From NCBI GenBank assembly GCA_965656195.1, contig CBFHJL010000001.1:62001-126000 (forward strand): DNA of 64,000 bases. The letters are read 5' to 3'. The notes below the pieces were generated by a model. It was not told the DNA's origin. It made no database searches and saw only the letters and a program-made list of their open reading frames with translations. Positions 24,789 to 34,085 of the stretch are shown one piece after another (position 1 is the stretch's first letter; each line of letters begins with the position of its first letter). The translations under genes and the position numbers were made by a program. Origin of the DNA: Brumimicrobium sp965656195 (lineage in GTDB: Bacteria; Bacteroidota; Bacteroidia; Flavobacteriales_D; Crocinitomicaceae).

Positions 24789-27605
24789 CTAAAGAATGTG
24801 CTTTGGCAGTATTATTTTTACAGATGTTCCTTTTTCGGAAGAGGACAGGATGATCTTTCCTTTCAGTGCTTCTGTCGATTTTTTGACAATTGCAAGACCT
24901 ATTCCAGTTCCTGAATGTTCTTGTGAAGTATGAAGACGTTTAAATATTTCAAAGACCTTTTTTTGAAACTCTTCAGGTATGCCAACACCATTGTCGCTAA
25001 CAATGAATACATCATCGTTAATCGTTTCTCTATGTTCTATTTTTATAATTGGTTGTATATGTTGTTTTCTATACTTTATTGAGTTGCTGATCAGGTTCGA
25101 GAATATCTGAAAAAGCTGTGAATCACTGCTGATTATAGTCGGAAGGTTTGTATGAATTATATCAGCACTATTGTCCTCTATTTCTTTTTGCAGTGAACGT
25201 TTAACAGTTCCTATGAGATGCTCCATTGAAATCTTTTCTAGTTCTAATGGGCTTTTTCCGAATTGAGAGTATTTCAAAAGGTCTGTAACCAACAGCCTCA
25301 TCCTTGCGGCACCTTCAGTTACAAAGTTCAGGTAACTTTGTGTTTTTTTATCAATTTGATCACCGAGGGTTCGGTCTATTTTAGAAATAAAACTTGTTAT
25401 TGTTCTGAGCGGTTCTTGTAAGTCATGAGAAGCCAAATATGCAAATTGTTCTAACTCTAAATTACTTTCTTTTAATTCTTTAGCACGCTGTTGAAGTTCT
25501 CTATTCATTGTCTCTAGAGACTCTTCATACTCTTTACGTAAAGAAATGTCTGTAACGGCGCCTATAATTTTTTGGGCTTTCCCCTCATTGTTTCGAATGA
25601 TCTTAGCTTGATCAACAACGTGGGCAAAACTACCATCCTTCCTCTTGTAGGAATACTCTAATTTAAGAATGCTTTGGTTCTTATCAATTAGAGCCTCTCT
25701 ATAAAGTTTTTCAACCAGTTGACGGTCTTTCTCATGTATATATTTGAAGAATTCCTTTGTAGAGTTAACATTGTCTTGATTGTAATACCCAAAGATCTCA
25801 TTGTAGCCATTACTCCAATAAATTAAATCATCTTCTAAATTCACTTCATAAACGGCATCATTTACCGTATTTAATATGTTCTCTAAACGTTGGTTAGTAT
25901 CTATTATATAGCGTTCTTTTTGTTGTCGATCGCTGATATCTCTGAAGAAAACGGCCCAACTGCTTGATTCGTTTGGATAAAAAATAAACTCTATCCATTT
26001 GCCCATGTTAGGTATAAAAGCTTTAAACGTTTTGTTTACGCGCTTTTCAATAATTTCTTTAATAGATGATAATTGGTCTTTATTCGGAAAATTGAAAATT
26101 GTTAGAAAATCAGTGCCCATTGCCTCTTCACGATCAACTTTAGTTAATCGCTCTGCAGTTTTGTTCCAGTAAATTATTTCATTATTACTATTCACAGAAA
26201 AGAAGCCATCCTGAATACTTTTAAGAAGTGACTTGTGTTTGTTTTTTTGTCTGATCATTTCAAAAATCAGAGATATAAGTCCTAACATTTGTTCACTTAT
26301 ATCAATGTCTTTGTTTGAAAGTATAAAATTATCCTTTCTGAATACATTAAATAATGCAATGATTTCCCCGTTATTTATGATTGGGAATTGAGTACATGAT
26401 TCAATATCGAAATCTACTAGCGAACTTCTGAGGTAGCTCCAGGATTTTTCAGATTGGAGGTTTTTTGTATGTAAGACCTTCTTTGAGTATAATGTCTTAA
26501 TTAATTTCCGAAAACTTTTTGACGATAGATCTTGGAGTGGATGAAAGAAATTGGTTGGAAAAGAAGGTGAGGATAAATGTTCAAAATAATTATCTGATAT
26601 TAATAGAATAGAACAATATGTATTTGAGAATAAATCTTCGTATTTTTCTATAAATAGATTGGATATTTCATTGATAGTTTTAGACGGGTCTAGTGCTTCG
26701 CGCATGATTTGATTACTAAACAAGTTCACTTTTTTAGTAATCAATTGATCAGAAACATCGGAAATACTTATTGATATAAAATTGTTCTCATTAAAATCGT
26801 TCTCAAAAGCAGAAAAGTCAAGTTGTATGATAATACTTTCATTATTCGCAGAGGTTAGATAAAGTAAAGTTTGAAGGTTACGTTCTTTTCCACTCGTGAT
26901 ATCATTTACATTTCTTCTAAAAATTGTTGAGTCCTTAGCAGAGAATATACTGGTAATAACTAAGCCTTTTTGCAGCCTCGTATTGAATAGCTTGTTGATA
27001 AGTTCTGCAGCTTTTCGGTTATATTGAACAACCGAATTAAATCGATCTATAAGTATTGTACTTTGGGAACTATTATCTGCGAGTAGTCTAAATTCTTTTC
27101 TCGCTTTTTCAAATTGACTGAGCCTAAATTCAATTTTATCTCTTTCAAAATATAACTCACGTTTTAAAGAGAGCAATGATTTCTCATCTTTAATTAACTC
27201 GTCCAACTTTAAAGATATAAGTCTCGTATTGAAATTTTCTTTGTTTTGAGTAGCATCAGGATAACGTATTTCATGATTATCTATGCTCGTAACTGAAACT
27301 TCAAAGGTTCCGAACTCGTTATATTTATTGACCTCAATATAAAAGCAGTAAATACTTCCGTTATTTCCCTTTCTCTCAAAGAACTCATCTAAGAATTCAA
27401 TTCTCTCAACCTGAGCTTTACTTATCATGTAGAGAATTGGAAATCTAAATACTTCCTTTAGATCTTTGATTTGCAATTCTTCAGCACTAACTTTTTCTTC
27501 TATAAGTGTCGAAGATCTATCTAACCCAGATGTGATGCGAAAATATTTGTCAATTAAAAAAGTAATTGAGGGTCTATTTTGCAATATTTCTTTTTTAGGC
27601 GTCAT
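24789..27605 (-). CDS. multi-PAS/GAF sensor histidine kinase
   Basis: A 938-residue kinase with no clear membrane helix. Order of domains: an N-terminal PAS-like region (about 1-160), PAS (165-285; FRLLADNSSQSTILIDR), GAF-like (295-460), PAS (460-570; IQDGFFSVNSNNEIIYWN), PAS with PAC (575-700; EYSYKRKDGSFAHVVDQA), coiled coil, HisKA with the phosphoacceptor His in LASHDLQEPLRTI, and HATPase with N box SNLISNSIKYR, DNGVGIPEEF and GTGIGLAIVKK. This HisKA subtype is the one found in phytochrome-like kinases partnered with Rcp1-like receivers, matching the next gene. The signal is unknown; no chromophore site was recognised. Confidence 0.9.
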   Translation of the reverse strand: MTPKKEILQNRPSITFLIDKYFRITSGLDRSSTLIEEKVSAEELQIKDLKEVFRFPILYMISKAQVERIEFLDEFFERKGNNGSIYCFYIEVNKYNEFGTFEVSVTSIDNHEIRYPDATQNKENFNTRLISLKLDELIKDEKSLLSLKRELYFERDKIEFRLSQFEKARKEFRLLADNSSQSTILIDRFNSVVQYNRKAAELINKLFNTRLQKGLVITSIFSAKDSTIFRRNVNDITSGKERNLQTLLYLTSANNESIIIQLDFSAFENDFNENNFISISISDVSDQLITKKVNLFSNQIMREALDPSKTINEISNLFIEKYEDLFSNTYCSILLISDNYFEHLSSPSFPTNFFHPLQDLSSKSFRKLIKTLYSKKVLHTKNLQSEKSWSYLRSSLVDFDIESCTQFPIINNGEIIALFNVFRKDNFILSNKDIDISEQMLGLISLIFEMIRQKNKHKSLLKSIQDGFFSVNSNNEIIYWNKTAERLTKVDREEAMGTDFLTIFNFPNKDQLSSIKEIIEKRVNKTFKAFIPNMGKWIEFIFYPNESSSWAVFFRDISDRQQKERYIIDTNQRLENILNTVNDAVYEVNLEDDLIYWSNGYNEIFGYYNQDNVNSTKEFFKYIHEKDRQLVEKLYREALIDKNQSILKLEYSYKRKDGSFAHVVDQAKIIRNNEGKAQKIIGAVTDISLRKEYEESLETMNRELQQRAKELKESNLELEQFAYLASHDLQEPLRTITSFISKIDRTLGDQIDKKTQSYLNFVTEGAARMRLLVTDLLKYSQFGKSPLELEKISMEHLIGTVKRSLQKEIEDNSADIIHTNLPTIISSDSQLFQIFSNLISNSIKYRKQHIQPIIKIEHRETINDDVFIVSDNGVGIPEEFQKKVFEIFKRLHTSQEHSGTGIGLAIVKKSTEALKGKIILSSSEKGTSVKIILPKHIL

Positions 27606-27662
27606 TATGTGGTTATCAAGACTTTCATTACAATATAGTAATATAATGCTTAATGAGCGTGT

Positions 27663-27920
27663 CTACGAAAACAATTTTTTCACCTCGACCTGATTTGAAT
27701 AGCTTTCAAGGATTGATTTGTTCTCTTGGATTTCGATCCATTGAACTTGGTCGAGGCTTATTAAAATCCAAATTTCTACAAAAAAACCAAAAATAGAGAA
27801 TAAATGTATCCTATGAACACCTGATTGTCTTGCTGCTATGTGCTCTCCTTCTTTCTTAAGTAGATTATATCGTTTTACTAGAGAACACTTTCTAAATTCT
27901 TTTTTCGTAAGTTTATGCAT
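27663..27920 (-). CDS. conserved small hypothetical protein
   Basis: An 85-residue protein (LTKKEFRKCSLVKRYNLLKK, VHLFSIFGFFVEIWI-like core, VQWIEIQENKSILESY). I recall similar small proteins in other Flavobacteriia, with the same Arg-Tyr-Asn-Leu-Leu and Gln-Trp-Ile-Glu-Ile blocks, but no function. It lies upstream of the large kinase on the same strand, 57 nt away, and could share its transcript. Confidence 0.65.
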   Translation of the reverse strand: MHKLTKKEFRKCSLVKRYNLLKKEGEHIAARQSGVHRIHLFSIFGFFVEIWILISLDQVQWIEIQENKSILESYSNQVEVKKLFS

Positions 27921-27971
27921 GCTGTTTGAACCTATTTAACGAACGGCTGTACAAGAGTAAAAATATATATA

Positions 27972-29084
27972 ATGAGGCAATTTTTAATCTTCATATGCTT
28001 GATTTCATCTATTCTGTCTTCTGCACAAAGTCAGGAAAAGGAAAAGAAGGCGAGTAGGGCCATTCCTCAAACAAATAATTCTGTCAATGAGCCCTTGCAA
28101 GAGGAGGTACAGAGTGAAACTGTCTCTAAGTCTATTCGAAGTCAGAAAAGACAACAGATAGATAATGTCAGTAGTTCATTATCCCTAACGGTTAGTCAAG
28201 CATCAAGAATGTCAACCCAAAAGAATTTCACAAAAGATCAAATTCGTGAGTTAAATAAGGGTGTTCAAGAACTGAAGCGCATAGATAAAACCAGTTTTGA
28301 ATACCATCTTTACAACTATTTAAAATCCCCTTTCGATTTTGATGAAATTCAATCATTGAGAAAAGCTGAGTCTTTAAATGCATATAATTACGCCGTTTTA
28401 TACTCTTTTAGTGCGTATCACTATATTCAAGGTAATGAGTCAGATCTGAATAATTATCTCTCAAAATTATTTCAAGGTAAATACTTTAATGATAATCTGT
28501 TGCAAAGTGCCGAGTTGTGCTTAAGATCATTGCCGAAAAATACAGTGCTGATTTCTCATGGAAAAGATGATACTTATCCTTTACTTATTAATCAAAAAAT
28601 AAAAAAGTTAAGATCTGATGTGGAAGTTATCAGTTTGGAGCATCTTTTAAGTGAAGATTATAGATTGAAACTTATGAAAAGAGGATTTGATGTTCCAGAA
28701 CGAGAGCTAATAGATATTGAGTTTCTCAACCAGTTTCTATTAAACAATAGCGATAAAAATATTGTGTGTGCTAACACGCTTCCTTCAAATTACCTTAAGG
28801 CGTTGGATGTTAAATTGTCAGTAGTTGGTTTTGGATTTTCTTCGGTAAATAAACAGAGTATAAATGTACAATTCTATGAACGTGACTTCGTGAATACACT
28901 GCCATCTCTATTAGCCAAGAGGAATAATGTTGCATTGAGTAATAGTCTTCCTCTTCTATTTGATGTAAGAAATTACTACATAGAGAAGAGGAAATACAAT
29001 CAATCTGACGAAATAGAGCAGTGGTTGAGGTCTATTGGAAGGTTATTAGGAAAGGTTGAACAAATTAATAGTCTTCTCCAATAA
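27972..29084 (+). CDS. secreted hypothetical protein linked to an ECF sigma factor
   Basis: A 370-residue protein with signal peptide (residues 1-20; QFLIFICLISSILSSAQ), then a Gln/Ser/Lys-rich low-complexity stretch to about residue 90 and an alpha-helical body. A block at about 190-215, PKNTVLISHGKDDTYPLL followed by KLRSDVEVISLEHLL, resembles a motif that recurs in Bacteroidota TPR and membrane proteins (a DTYPL core before an Arg-x-Asp-Val strand). I cannot assign a function. Its stop overlaps the ECF sigma gene start by 1 nt, implying coupled expression and possibly a role in the signal sensed by that sigma factor. Confidence 0.75.
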   Translation: MRQFLIFICLISSILSSAQSQEKEKKASRAIPQTNNSVNEPLQEEVQSETVSKSIRSQKRQQIDNVSSSLSLTVSQASRMSTQKNFTKDQIRELNKGVQELKRIDKTSFEYHLYNYLKSPFDFDEIQSLRKAESLNAYNYAVLYSFSAYHYIQGNESDLNNYLSKLFQGKYFNDNLLQSAELCLRSLPKNTVLISHGKDDTYPLLINQKIKKLRSDVEVISLEHLLSEDYRLKLMKRGFDVPERELIDIEFLNQFLLNNSDKNIVCANTLPSNYLKALDVKLSVVGFGFSSVNKQSINVQFYERDFVNTLPSLLAKRNNVALSNSLPLLFDVRNYYIEKRKYNQSDEIEQWLRSIGRLLGKVEQINSLLQ

Positions 29085-29677
29085 TGAAATTGTTCAAAGT
29101 CAATTATCAAAAACAGGAAGATGAGCAACTCATGAGAATGGTTGCTAAAGGCGATCAGCGCGCTTTTGATGAGATTTATGAACGATATGCAGCGAAACTT
29201 TCTTACTATTTTATGAGTAAGCTCAAGCATGACAAAGAAAAAGGAGAGGACTTCGTACACGACCTTTTTGCCAAATTGATAGATAGACCGGAACTCTTTG
29301 ATCCCGATAAGAAGTTTAAAACGTGGATATACTCTGTTGCGAATAACATGTGTATCAATGAGTATAAAAAAATGGCTGTACGATCCAATACAACGAATGG
29401 TGTTTCTCAGGATCTTCCGATTGCAAGTGATGAAAAAGCGGTAGAGGAGCAGGTGTATGAAAATGATTTTGCAAATGATTTATCAGCTGTATTAAAAGAA
29501 TTAGACGATAAGCACAGTGAAGTTTTTGTGATGCGTCATGTAAATGGTTTATCCGTTAAAGAAGTAGCAGAAGCGATGGAGATAAGCCAAGGGACAGTTA
29601 AGTCGAGGTTGTTTTATGCGACGAAAAAGGTTGCTGAACAACTGGAGATATACAATCCAAAACAAGAAGTAGGATAA
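29084..29677 (+). CDS. ECF-type RNA polymerase sigma-70 factor
   Basis: A 197-residue extracytoplasmic-function sigma factor. Region 2 covers about residues 15-85 (GDQRAFDEIYERYAAKL, DFVHDLFAKLIDRPELF, KFKTWIYSVANNMCINEYKK). Region 4 covers about 125-185 (LDDKHSEVFVMRHVNGLSVK, EVAEAMEISQGTVKSRLFYA), a good helix-turn-helix. The start overlaps the stop of the secreted protein, and its stop overlaps the start of the anti-sigma-like gene, so all three are translationally coupled. Confidence 0.95.
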   Translation: MKLFKVNYQKQEDEQLMRMVAKGDQRAFDEIYERYAAKLSYYFMSKLKHDKEKGEDFVHDLFAKLIDRPELFDPDKKFKTWIYSVANNMCINEYKKMAVRSNTTNGVSQDLPIASDEKAVEEQVYENDFANDLSAVLKELDDKHSEVFVMRHVNGLSVKEVAEAMEISQGTVKSRLFYATKKVAEQLEIYNPKQEVG

Positions 29678-30552
29678 TGGACAAGGAAATTGAAAATATT
29701 ATCAAATCTAAACGATTCATTGAATTGAATGATCGTGAAAGAAAATTGATACAGAAGTGGGCTGGTAGTGAAGATGAATTCAATCAAATGAAATCAGTTT
29801 TTCTAGCTACAGCTGTTTTTAAAAAAGAACAAGTTAAAGATCTAAATCCGACGATAAAGCAGAGATTGGACGTTCGTTTCAAGGAAAAGTACAATAAGCA
29901 AAGACTGGTTTGGTATAATAAGTTATGGTTGTTCTTGTGGCCAGAAGATGCCAATATTATTAAGAAACCACTCCTTCAACTTGCTGCTGTAGGCGCGATT
30001 GTTTTAATGGCTGCTCCATTCCTTTTACAAGACAATACCAGTCAAAAACGCCTAGCGGTTAATGAGAATCCTTCAGAAGAAAAGCGCTTGAAAATAAATG
30101 TAGAACAGAATAAAAAAGAAGTTGATGATAAAATCGATGAATCACTTATAGGTGAAAAGAATGAAAGCAAAGCACTTGAAGATCTCAAGGGAGAGGATCA
30201 AAAAAACCACGCTTCTCAAGAGGTCGCTATTGATACGAAGCTTCTCGATGCTGTCGAAGGGTATCCAGTTATGAAGAGCCCTCCTGAAGAATCCGTTTTC
30301 GAAATGAGCGATAAAGTTGCGGATCTAGATGTTGCAAAGGATAGGGAAGAGAGGTTCAATGAAGAATCAATAATGGATAACGAAGTAAGTGAACAAGATG
30401 AAGATGTATTCGCTGGTGCCATGAGCCAAGCTGGTAGGCAAAACGATAAATACGATTTATCAAAAGACAACCAATATGGGAGAGCGGGTTTTGTAGCTAA
30501 AAAGAAAGTGGATCCTAAAGAAACTATCGATCTTTTAACTACGCTGTATTAG
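29677..30552 (+). CDS. putative anti-sigma factor-like membrane protein
   Basis: A 291-residue protein with one transmembrane segment at about 106-125 (LLQLAAVGAIVLMAAPFLLQ). It has a helical N-terminal cytoplasmic part and a long, strongly charged outer segment (EKKRLKINVEQNKKEVDD, then Asp/Glu-rich stretches). The layout (soluble N-domain, single helix, disordered periplasmic part) and the position directly after an ECF sigma gene with 1-nt overlap suggest it restrains that sigma factor. No zinc-finger anti-sigma motif (HxxxCxxC) is present, so this is inference. Its stop overlaps that of the convergent YqgE gene. Confidence 0.65.
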   Translation: MDKEIENIIKSKRFIELNDRERKLIQKWAGSEDEFNQMKSVFLATAVFKKEQVKDLNPTIKQRLDVRFKEKYNKQRLVWYNKLWLFLWPEDANIIKKPLLQLAAVGAIVLMAAPFLLQDNTSQKRLAVNENPSEEKRLKINVEQNKKEVDDKIDESLIGEKNESKALEDLKGEDQKNHASQEVAIDTKLLDAVEGYPVMKSPPEESVFEMSDKVADLDVAKDREERFNEESIMDNEVSEQDEDVFAGAMSQAGRQNDKYDLSKDNQYGRAGFVAKKKVDPKETIDLLTTLY

Positions 30553-31127
30553 TTTGAGCTGAAATCAACTGGTGAACGGGAAAGTACATCATATTTTTTA
30601 CCTTCTCTTTTCATGAACTTTTGCCATATGTCTTTGATTGTAAAGTCCATTATTTCTCCGTTATTTAATACGGGGGCAACGCGCCAGGTATTCTTACTTA
30701 TTTCCTCTTCAAGCTGTCCAGCACTCCATCCTGAATAACCCAGGAAGAAGCGGACTTCAGTTTTTGAGATCTTTTCATCTTCTAGAAGCTGGATTAATAG
30801 ATCGTATTCACCACCCATATAGATGCCATCACTAATTAACACACTTCCAGGAATTCTATCACCTAATGTATGGAGGAAGTATATGCTTTCAGTTTGCACA
30901 GGACCTCCAATACTAACATTTGTATTAATGTCTGGAAAATTCTTAGCAACTTCCCCAAGGTTTAAATCAAGAAAGTTGTTGAGTACAAAACCGAAAGATC
31001 CTTTTTCATCATGCTCACACAAGTAAACTACGGATCGACCAAAGTAATCGTCATCTGAAAAAGGATCAGAAAGTAATACTCGTCCTCTTTTCGGCTTTCG
31101 TTTATTTGTAAATGAGAGATCTATCAT
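30549..31127 (-). CDS. YqgE/AlgH family protein
   Basis: A 192-residue protein with the YqgE/AlgH pattern: RGRVLLSDPFSDDDYFGRSV, VVYLCEHDEKGSFGFVLN, GGPVQTESIYFLHTL and FFLGYSGWSAGQLEEEI. The family is widespread, with a solved fold but no settled biochemical function. Its stop codon shares TTAG with the stop of the convergent anti-sigma-like gene. Confidence 0.94.
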   Translation of the reverse strand: MIDLSFTNKRKPKRGRVLLSDPFSDDDYFGRSVVYLCEHDEKGSFGFVLNNFLDLNLGEVAKNFPDINTNVSIGGPVQTESIYFLHTLGDRIPGSVLISDGIYMGGEYDLLIQLLEDEKISKTEVRFFLGYSGWSAGQLEEEISKNTWRVAPVLNNGEIMDFTIKDIWQKFMKREGKKYDVLSRSPVDFSSN

Positions 31128-31195
31128 GTCTTGTAAATGTATACTTTCAATAATACCATTTCCATTTATAATATCCTATTTTCAGGCAGTTTTTA

Positions 31196-31227
31196 ATAAA
31201 AAAAGGTCGCCCTGTTGAGCGACCTTT
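31196..31227 (-). terminator. terminator of the T9SS-exported propeller gene
   Basis: On the minus strand: 9-bp stem AAAGGTCGC / GCGACCTTT with an 8-nt loop, followed by a T run. Confidence 0.85.
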
Positions 31228-31247
31228 ACTACGGAATTAAAATATTC

Positions 31248-32843
31248 CTATTGCTTCACAATTTTCTTAGTGAGATAGTAAACATCATCAATTGAGAGTG
31301 TAATTGTCAAATTCTGTGAGCTCACTTCTTTTAATTTAATCTTGTAAGAATTTTCACCTACTATTGTGTTTTCAAACGTTCCTTGCTCTACAATCTGACC
31401 AATATTATTCGTAATAAAGTAATCAACATCTACAGCATTGTCTAAATTAAAATCTATAAACACATGATTTTTTGCAGGATTCGGATAAACATTGAAAGAA
31501 TAAGGGTTTCTACCGTCAATATTATCGAGATTCAAAGATTTATCAAAGATTAATTTGACACGATAAATTGTTGGGTCAGCCTCTGTTACTTCCGTGTTAT
31601 TGTTGGAGAAAGGATTTTCAGTAGAGCTTAATATTCCTCCAACTATATACCCTGCAATGATTGTATCACTTGAAATTTGTTCTAAATGAATAACTTCTGA
31701 GCTGTTTTGTGGAAGAGCAGTGTTGTTGAAGAATTCTGCACTAGCTCCTTTTAGTCCAGGCATTTCAGTCGGTATTAAATATTCCATTAACGTACCATCA
31801 GGGTAGCGTGTTACTCTACTAATAGTTTTTACAAAAGGAACTTGTGTGTCCTCGATAAGCGTACCGTTTTCATAGTAATATTGACTCATTCCTCCAAAAA
31901 ATAAAGAGTGCATTTCATTGCTGTCTGCATGGTGTAGCGATACTGTAGAACTATGGTAATTACTTAAATATTGATTAAAGCCAGTGTTTGGATAGTGACC
32001 ATCGCTATCAATATCCACAGGGTATAGAAATGGTAAATCAGCATTCTGTTGAAATACTCCAGAAGATATCATATATCCTTCAGTTCCATCAGGAAAAATT
32101 TGAGGAACAAGATTGTAATCACGTCTTCTTAAATGAACAGGATCAATTATTTCTGTAAAATTAGAAAAGCTCGGCTGTGCCCCCGAGTTATCCACTGTAA
32201 ACTTGCGAATTCCATTTACATACGTTTGTACATAAGTGTTATGACCCATAGGATTATAGCGTCCATCAAAACGATGTCCGCCTACAATCATTAAAGTGTC
32301 ACTTAGTGTGGTTAGATGCCCTCCTGTTACTGCGAAAACATCATCTTGAGTTTGCTTGAAATAGGGTGTGATATCATTACCGTTGACAACGGCATCAATT
32401 ACACCAGGTACATCTATCGTTGTCAAATATGGAAATGTGATATGGTCCTGTACACTGGCTGCATAAGCATAACCTCCAACAAAATATAATGTATCCTCAA
32501 CCTGTGTGAAATTCATATTTGTGGACTGCATTTGTTCTTGGATAGTTGTAGGAAGAACATTGACGCTGCTAGACCAAAATTGATTATTCTCAACATCTAT
32601 AACCATAACGTCTGTGTTATTTTGATTCTCAGGAAATGCATTAAAAGGCTGTCTTGCATGCAGACCATCTAGTCGACCTCCAATAATTAACCATTTACCA
32701 TCATGTTCTGCCTTTGCAAAGGAATGAATTCCTGGCATGTTCGTAATAGATACGGGTTCTAATTCCACATGGTAGAGGAATGAATCTTGGGCCCATGCTT
32801 GTAAGCTAAAAAGGATTCCGATAAATAGTGTTATTTTGTTCAT
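31248..32843 (-). CDS. T9SS-secreted kelch/beta-propeller-like protein
   Basis: A 531-residue exported protein. Signal peptide (NKITLFIGILFSLQAWAQ), then repeated blade-like segments, several with a Gly-Gly turn (KWLIIGGRLDG, DTLYFVGGYAYA, DTLMIVGGHRFDG, MHSLFFGGMSQYY), as in kelch propellers. The last 80 residues or so form a type A T9SS sorting domain (NPYSFNVYPNPAKNHVFIDF to a C-terminal KKIVKQ). It is therefore predicted to be secreted or bound to the cell surface. It lies 10 nt after the M28 peptidase gene on the same strand, so they are probably one transcript. Ligand unknown. Confidence 0.82.
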   Translation of the reverse strand: MNKITLFIGILFSLQAWAQDSFLYHVELEPVSITNMPGIHSFAKAEHDGKWLIIGGRLDGLHARQPFNAFPENQNNTDVMVIDVENNQFWSSSVNVLPTTIQEQMQSTNMNFTQVEDTLYFVGGYAYAASVQDHITFPYLTTIDVPGVIDAVVNGNDITPYFKQTQDDVFAVTGGHLTTLSDTLMIVGGHRFDGRYNPMGHNTYVQTYVNGIRKFTVDNSGAQPSFSNFTEIIDPVHLRRRDYNLVPQIFPDGTEGYMISSGVFQQNADLPFLYPVDIDSDGHYPNTGFNQYLSNYHSSTVSLHHADSNEMHSLFFGGMSQYYYENGTLIEDTQVPFVKTISRVTRYPDGTLMEYLIPTEMPGLKGASAEFFNNTALPQNSSEVIHLEQISSDTIIAGYIVGGILSSTENPFSNNNTEVTEADPTIYRVKLIFDKSLNLDNIDGRNPYSFNVYPNPAKNHVFIDFNLDNAVDVDYFITNNIGQIVEQGTFENTIVGENSYKIKLKEVSSQNLTITLSIDDVYYLTKKIVKQ

Positions 32844-32853
32844 AATAAGTGTT

Positions 32854-34071
32854 TTAGAATTGTATATTTAAAGTTATTGTTTTGTTGTTTCTGAGGACTG
32901 TAACAGTTGTTTTGTCTCCTGGATTATAAATTGACAAAACCCCCATGTAGTCATAGATGTCTTTTATTTTTGATTGTCCAATTTTCGTAATGACGTCATT
33001 CTTCCTCATTCTAGCTTTTTGTGCTGGTTTACCGTCGATGACGCCATCAATCTTTAATCCTAAATCGTTCGATACATAGCTAGGCATTATTCCCATTGTA
33101 ACTTTGAGTGAAGGTCTCTTCTTTGTAGTCTTATTTTTCGTAGCTTTAAAGGAGAATTCTTCAGTAGTCTCGAGATGAACTAAATAATCATAAATCCAGT
33201 TTGATATGGAGGCCATTCCTTTATAATTCAGTTTATCATGTGTGTCAGTTTCTTTATGATAGTCTTCATGTTGACCTGTAAACAAATGTATTGCAGGAAT
33301 AGAATCAAGGTAAAATGATGCATGATCACTTGGTCCTAATCCACTGCTGTCAATCTCCCATTCGAATATGCTTTTGGTAGAAGATGTGAAACTATTCCAG
33401 CTGTCAGACGTGCCTATACCATAGATTTGAACTTTGTCTTCTTTCATTCGTCCTACCATATCTAAATTAATCATAGCCGCTAAATTGAATCTTTGAAGAT
33501 CAGTTTCTAAAAGAGCTTTTGACCCTAGTAAACCAATTTCTTCTGCCGAAAAGAATACAATCATAAAATTAAATCCTTCTGTTATCTCATTTGAATTTAA
33601 TTGGCTTGCTAGTTGTAATACGCTAGCTACACCACTGGCATTATCATCAGCGCCATAATGAATAGGTTCTATTTCTGTTGAGCGACTATTGATATGAAAA
33701 CCTTTACCTAAATGGTCATAATGAGCACCCAGAACAATTGTTCTCTCTTTCTTATTGTCTATAAATCCAATGATATTGTGAGCAGTCTTAATATTCTTTA
33801 CAGACTTTTCATTTTTCTTATTGAAAGAAATATCATTGAATCCGAAGGGATGAAGGTAGCCTTCTGAAATTGTCTGAATTCCTAGCTTGCCCAATTGGGA
33901 TGTAATGAAATAAGCAGCTTTCTTTTCACCGAAGCTACCAGCTCGTCTACCAGCCATTTCCTCAGAGGATAGCGTGGCTACAACATTCTCTAGGTCAATT
34001 GAACTCTGACTATATAAGGCCGAATGAGCTACAACATAAAGAAGAATAAATATAGGAGTGAACTTTTTCAT
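32854..34071 (-). CDS. M28 family metallopeptidase with C-terminal PDZ domain
   Basis: An exported di-zinc aminopeptidase-like protein of 405 residues. Signal peptide (KKFTPIFILLYVVAHSALYS). The zinc ligands of the M28 family are visible: His and Asp in GAHYDHLGKG and GADDNASG, catalytic Glu-Glu in FFSAEEIGLLGS, Asp in NLDMVGR, and His in GPSDHASFY. A PDZ domain occupies the last 100 residues (GKPAQKARMRKNDVITKIG). ATG at 34071 is chosen over an upstream ATG at 34149, because it starts a clean signal peptide and a -7 element lies at 34078-34085. Confidence 0.92.
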   Translation of the reverse strand: MKKFTPIFILLYVVAHSALYSQSSIDLENVVATLSSEEMAGRRAGSFGEKKAAYFITSQLGKLGIQTISEGYLHPFGFNDISFNKKNEKSVKNIKTAHNIIGFIDNKKERTIVLGAHYDHLGKGFHINSRSTEIEPIHYGADDNASGVASVLQLASQLNSNEITEGFNFMIVFFSAEEIGLLGSKALLETDLQRFNLAAMINLDMVGRMKEDKVQIYGIGTSDSWNSFTSSTKSIFEWEIDSSGLGPSDHASFYLDSIPAIHLFTGQHEDYHKETDTHDKLNYKGMASISNWIYDYLVHLETTEEFSFKATKNKTTKKRPSLKVTMGIMPSYVSNDLGLKIDGVIDGKPAQKARMRKNDVITKIGQSKIKDIYDYMGVLSIYNPGDKTTVTVLRNNKTITLNIQF

Positions 34072-34077
34072 CGTTGT

Positions 34078-34085
34078 CAAAAATA
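34078..34085 (-). promoter_or_regulatory. predicted -7 element of the M28 peptidase gene
   Basis: Minus strand reads TATTTTTG (exact TAnnTTTG), 7 nt before the ATG at 34071, implying an almost leaderless mRNA. The closest TTTG is 26 nt further upstream, longer than usual. Confidence 0.35.
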
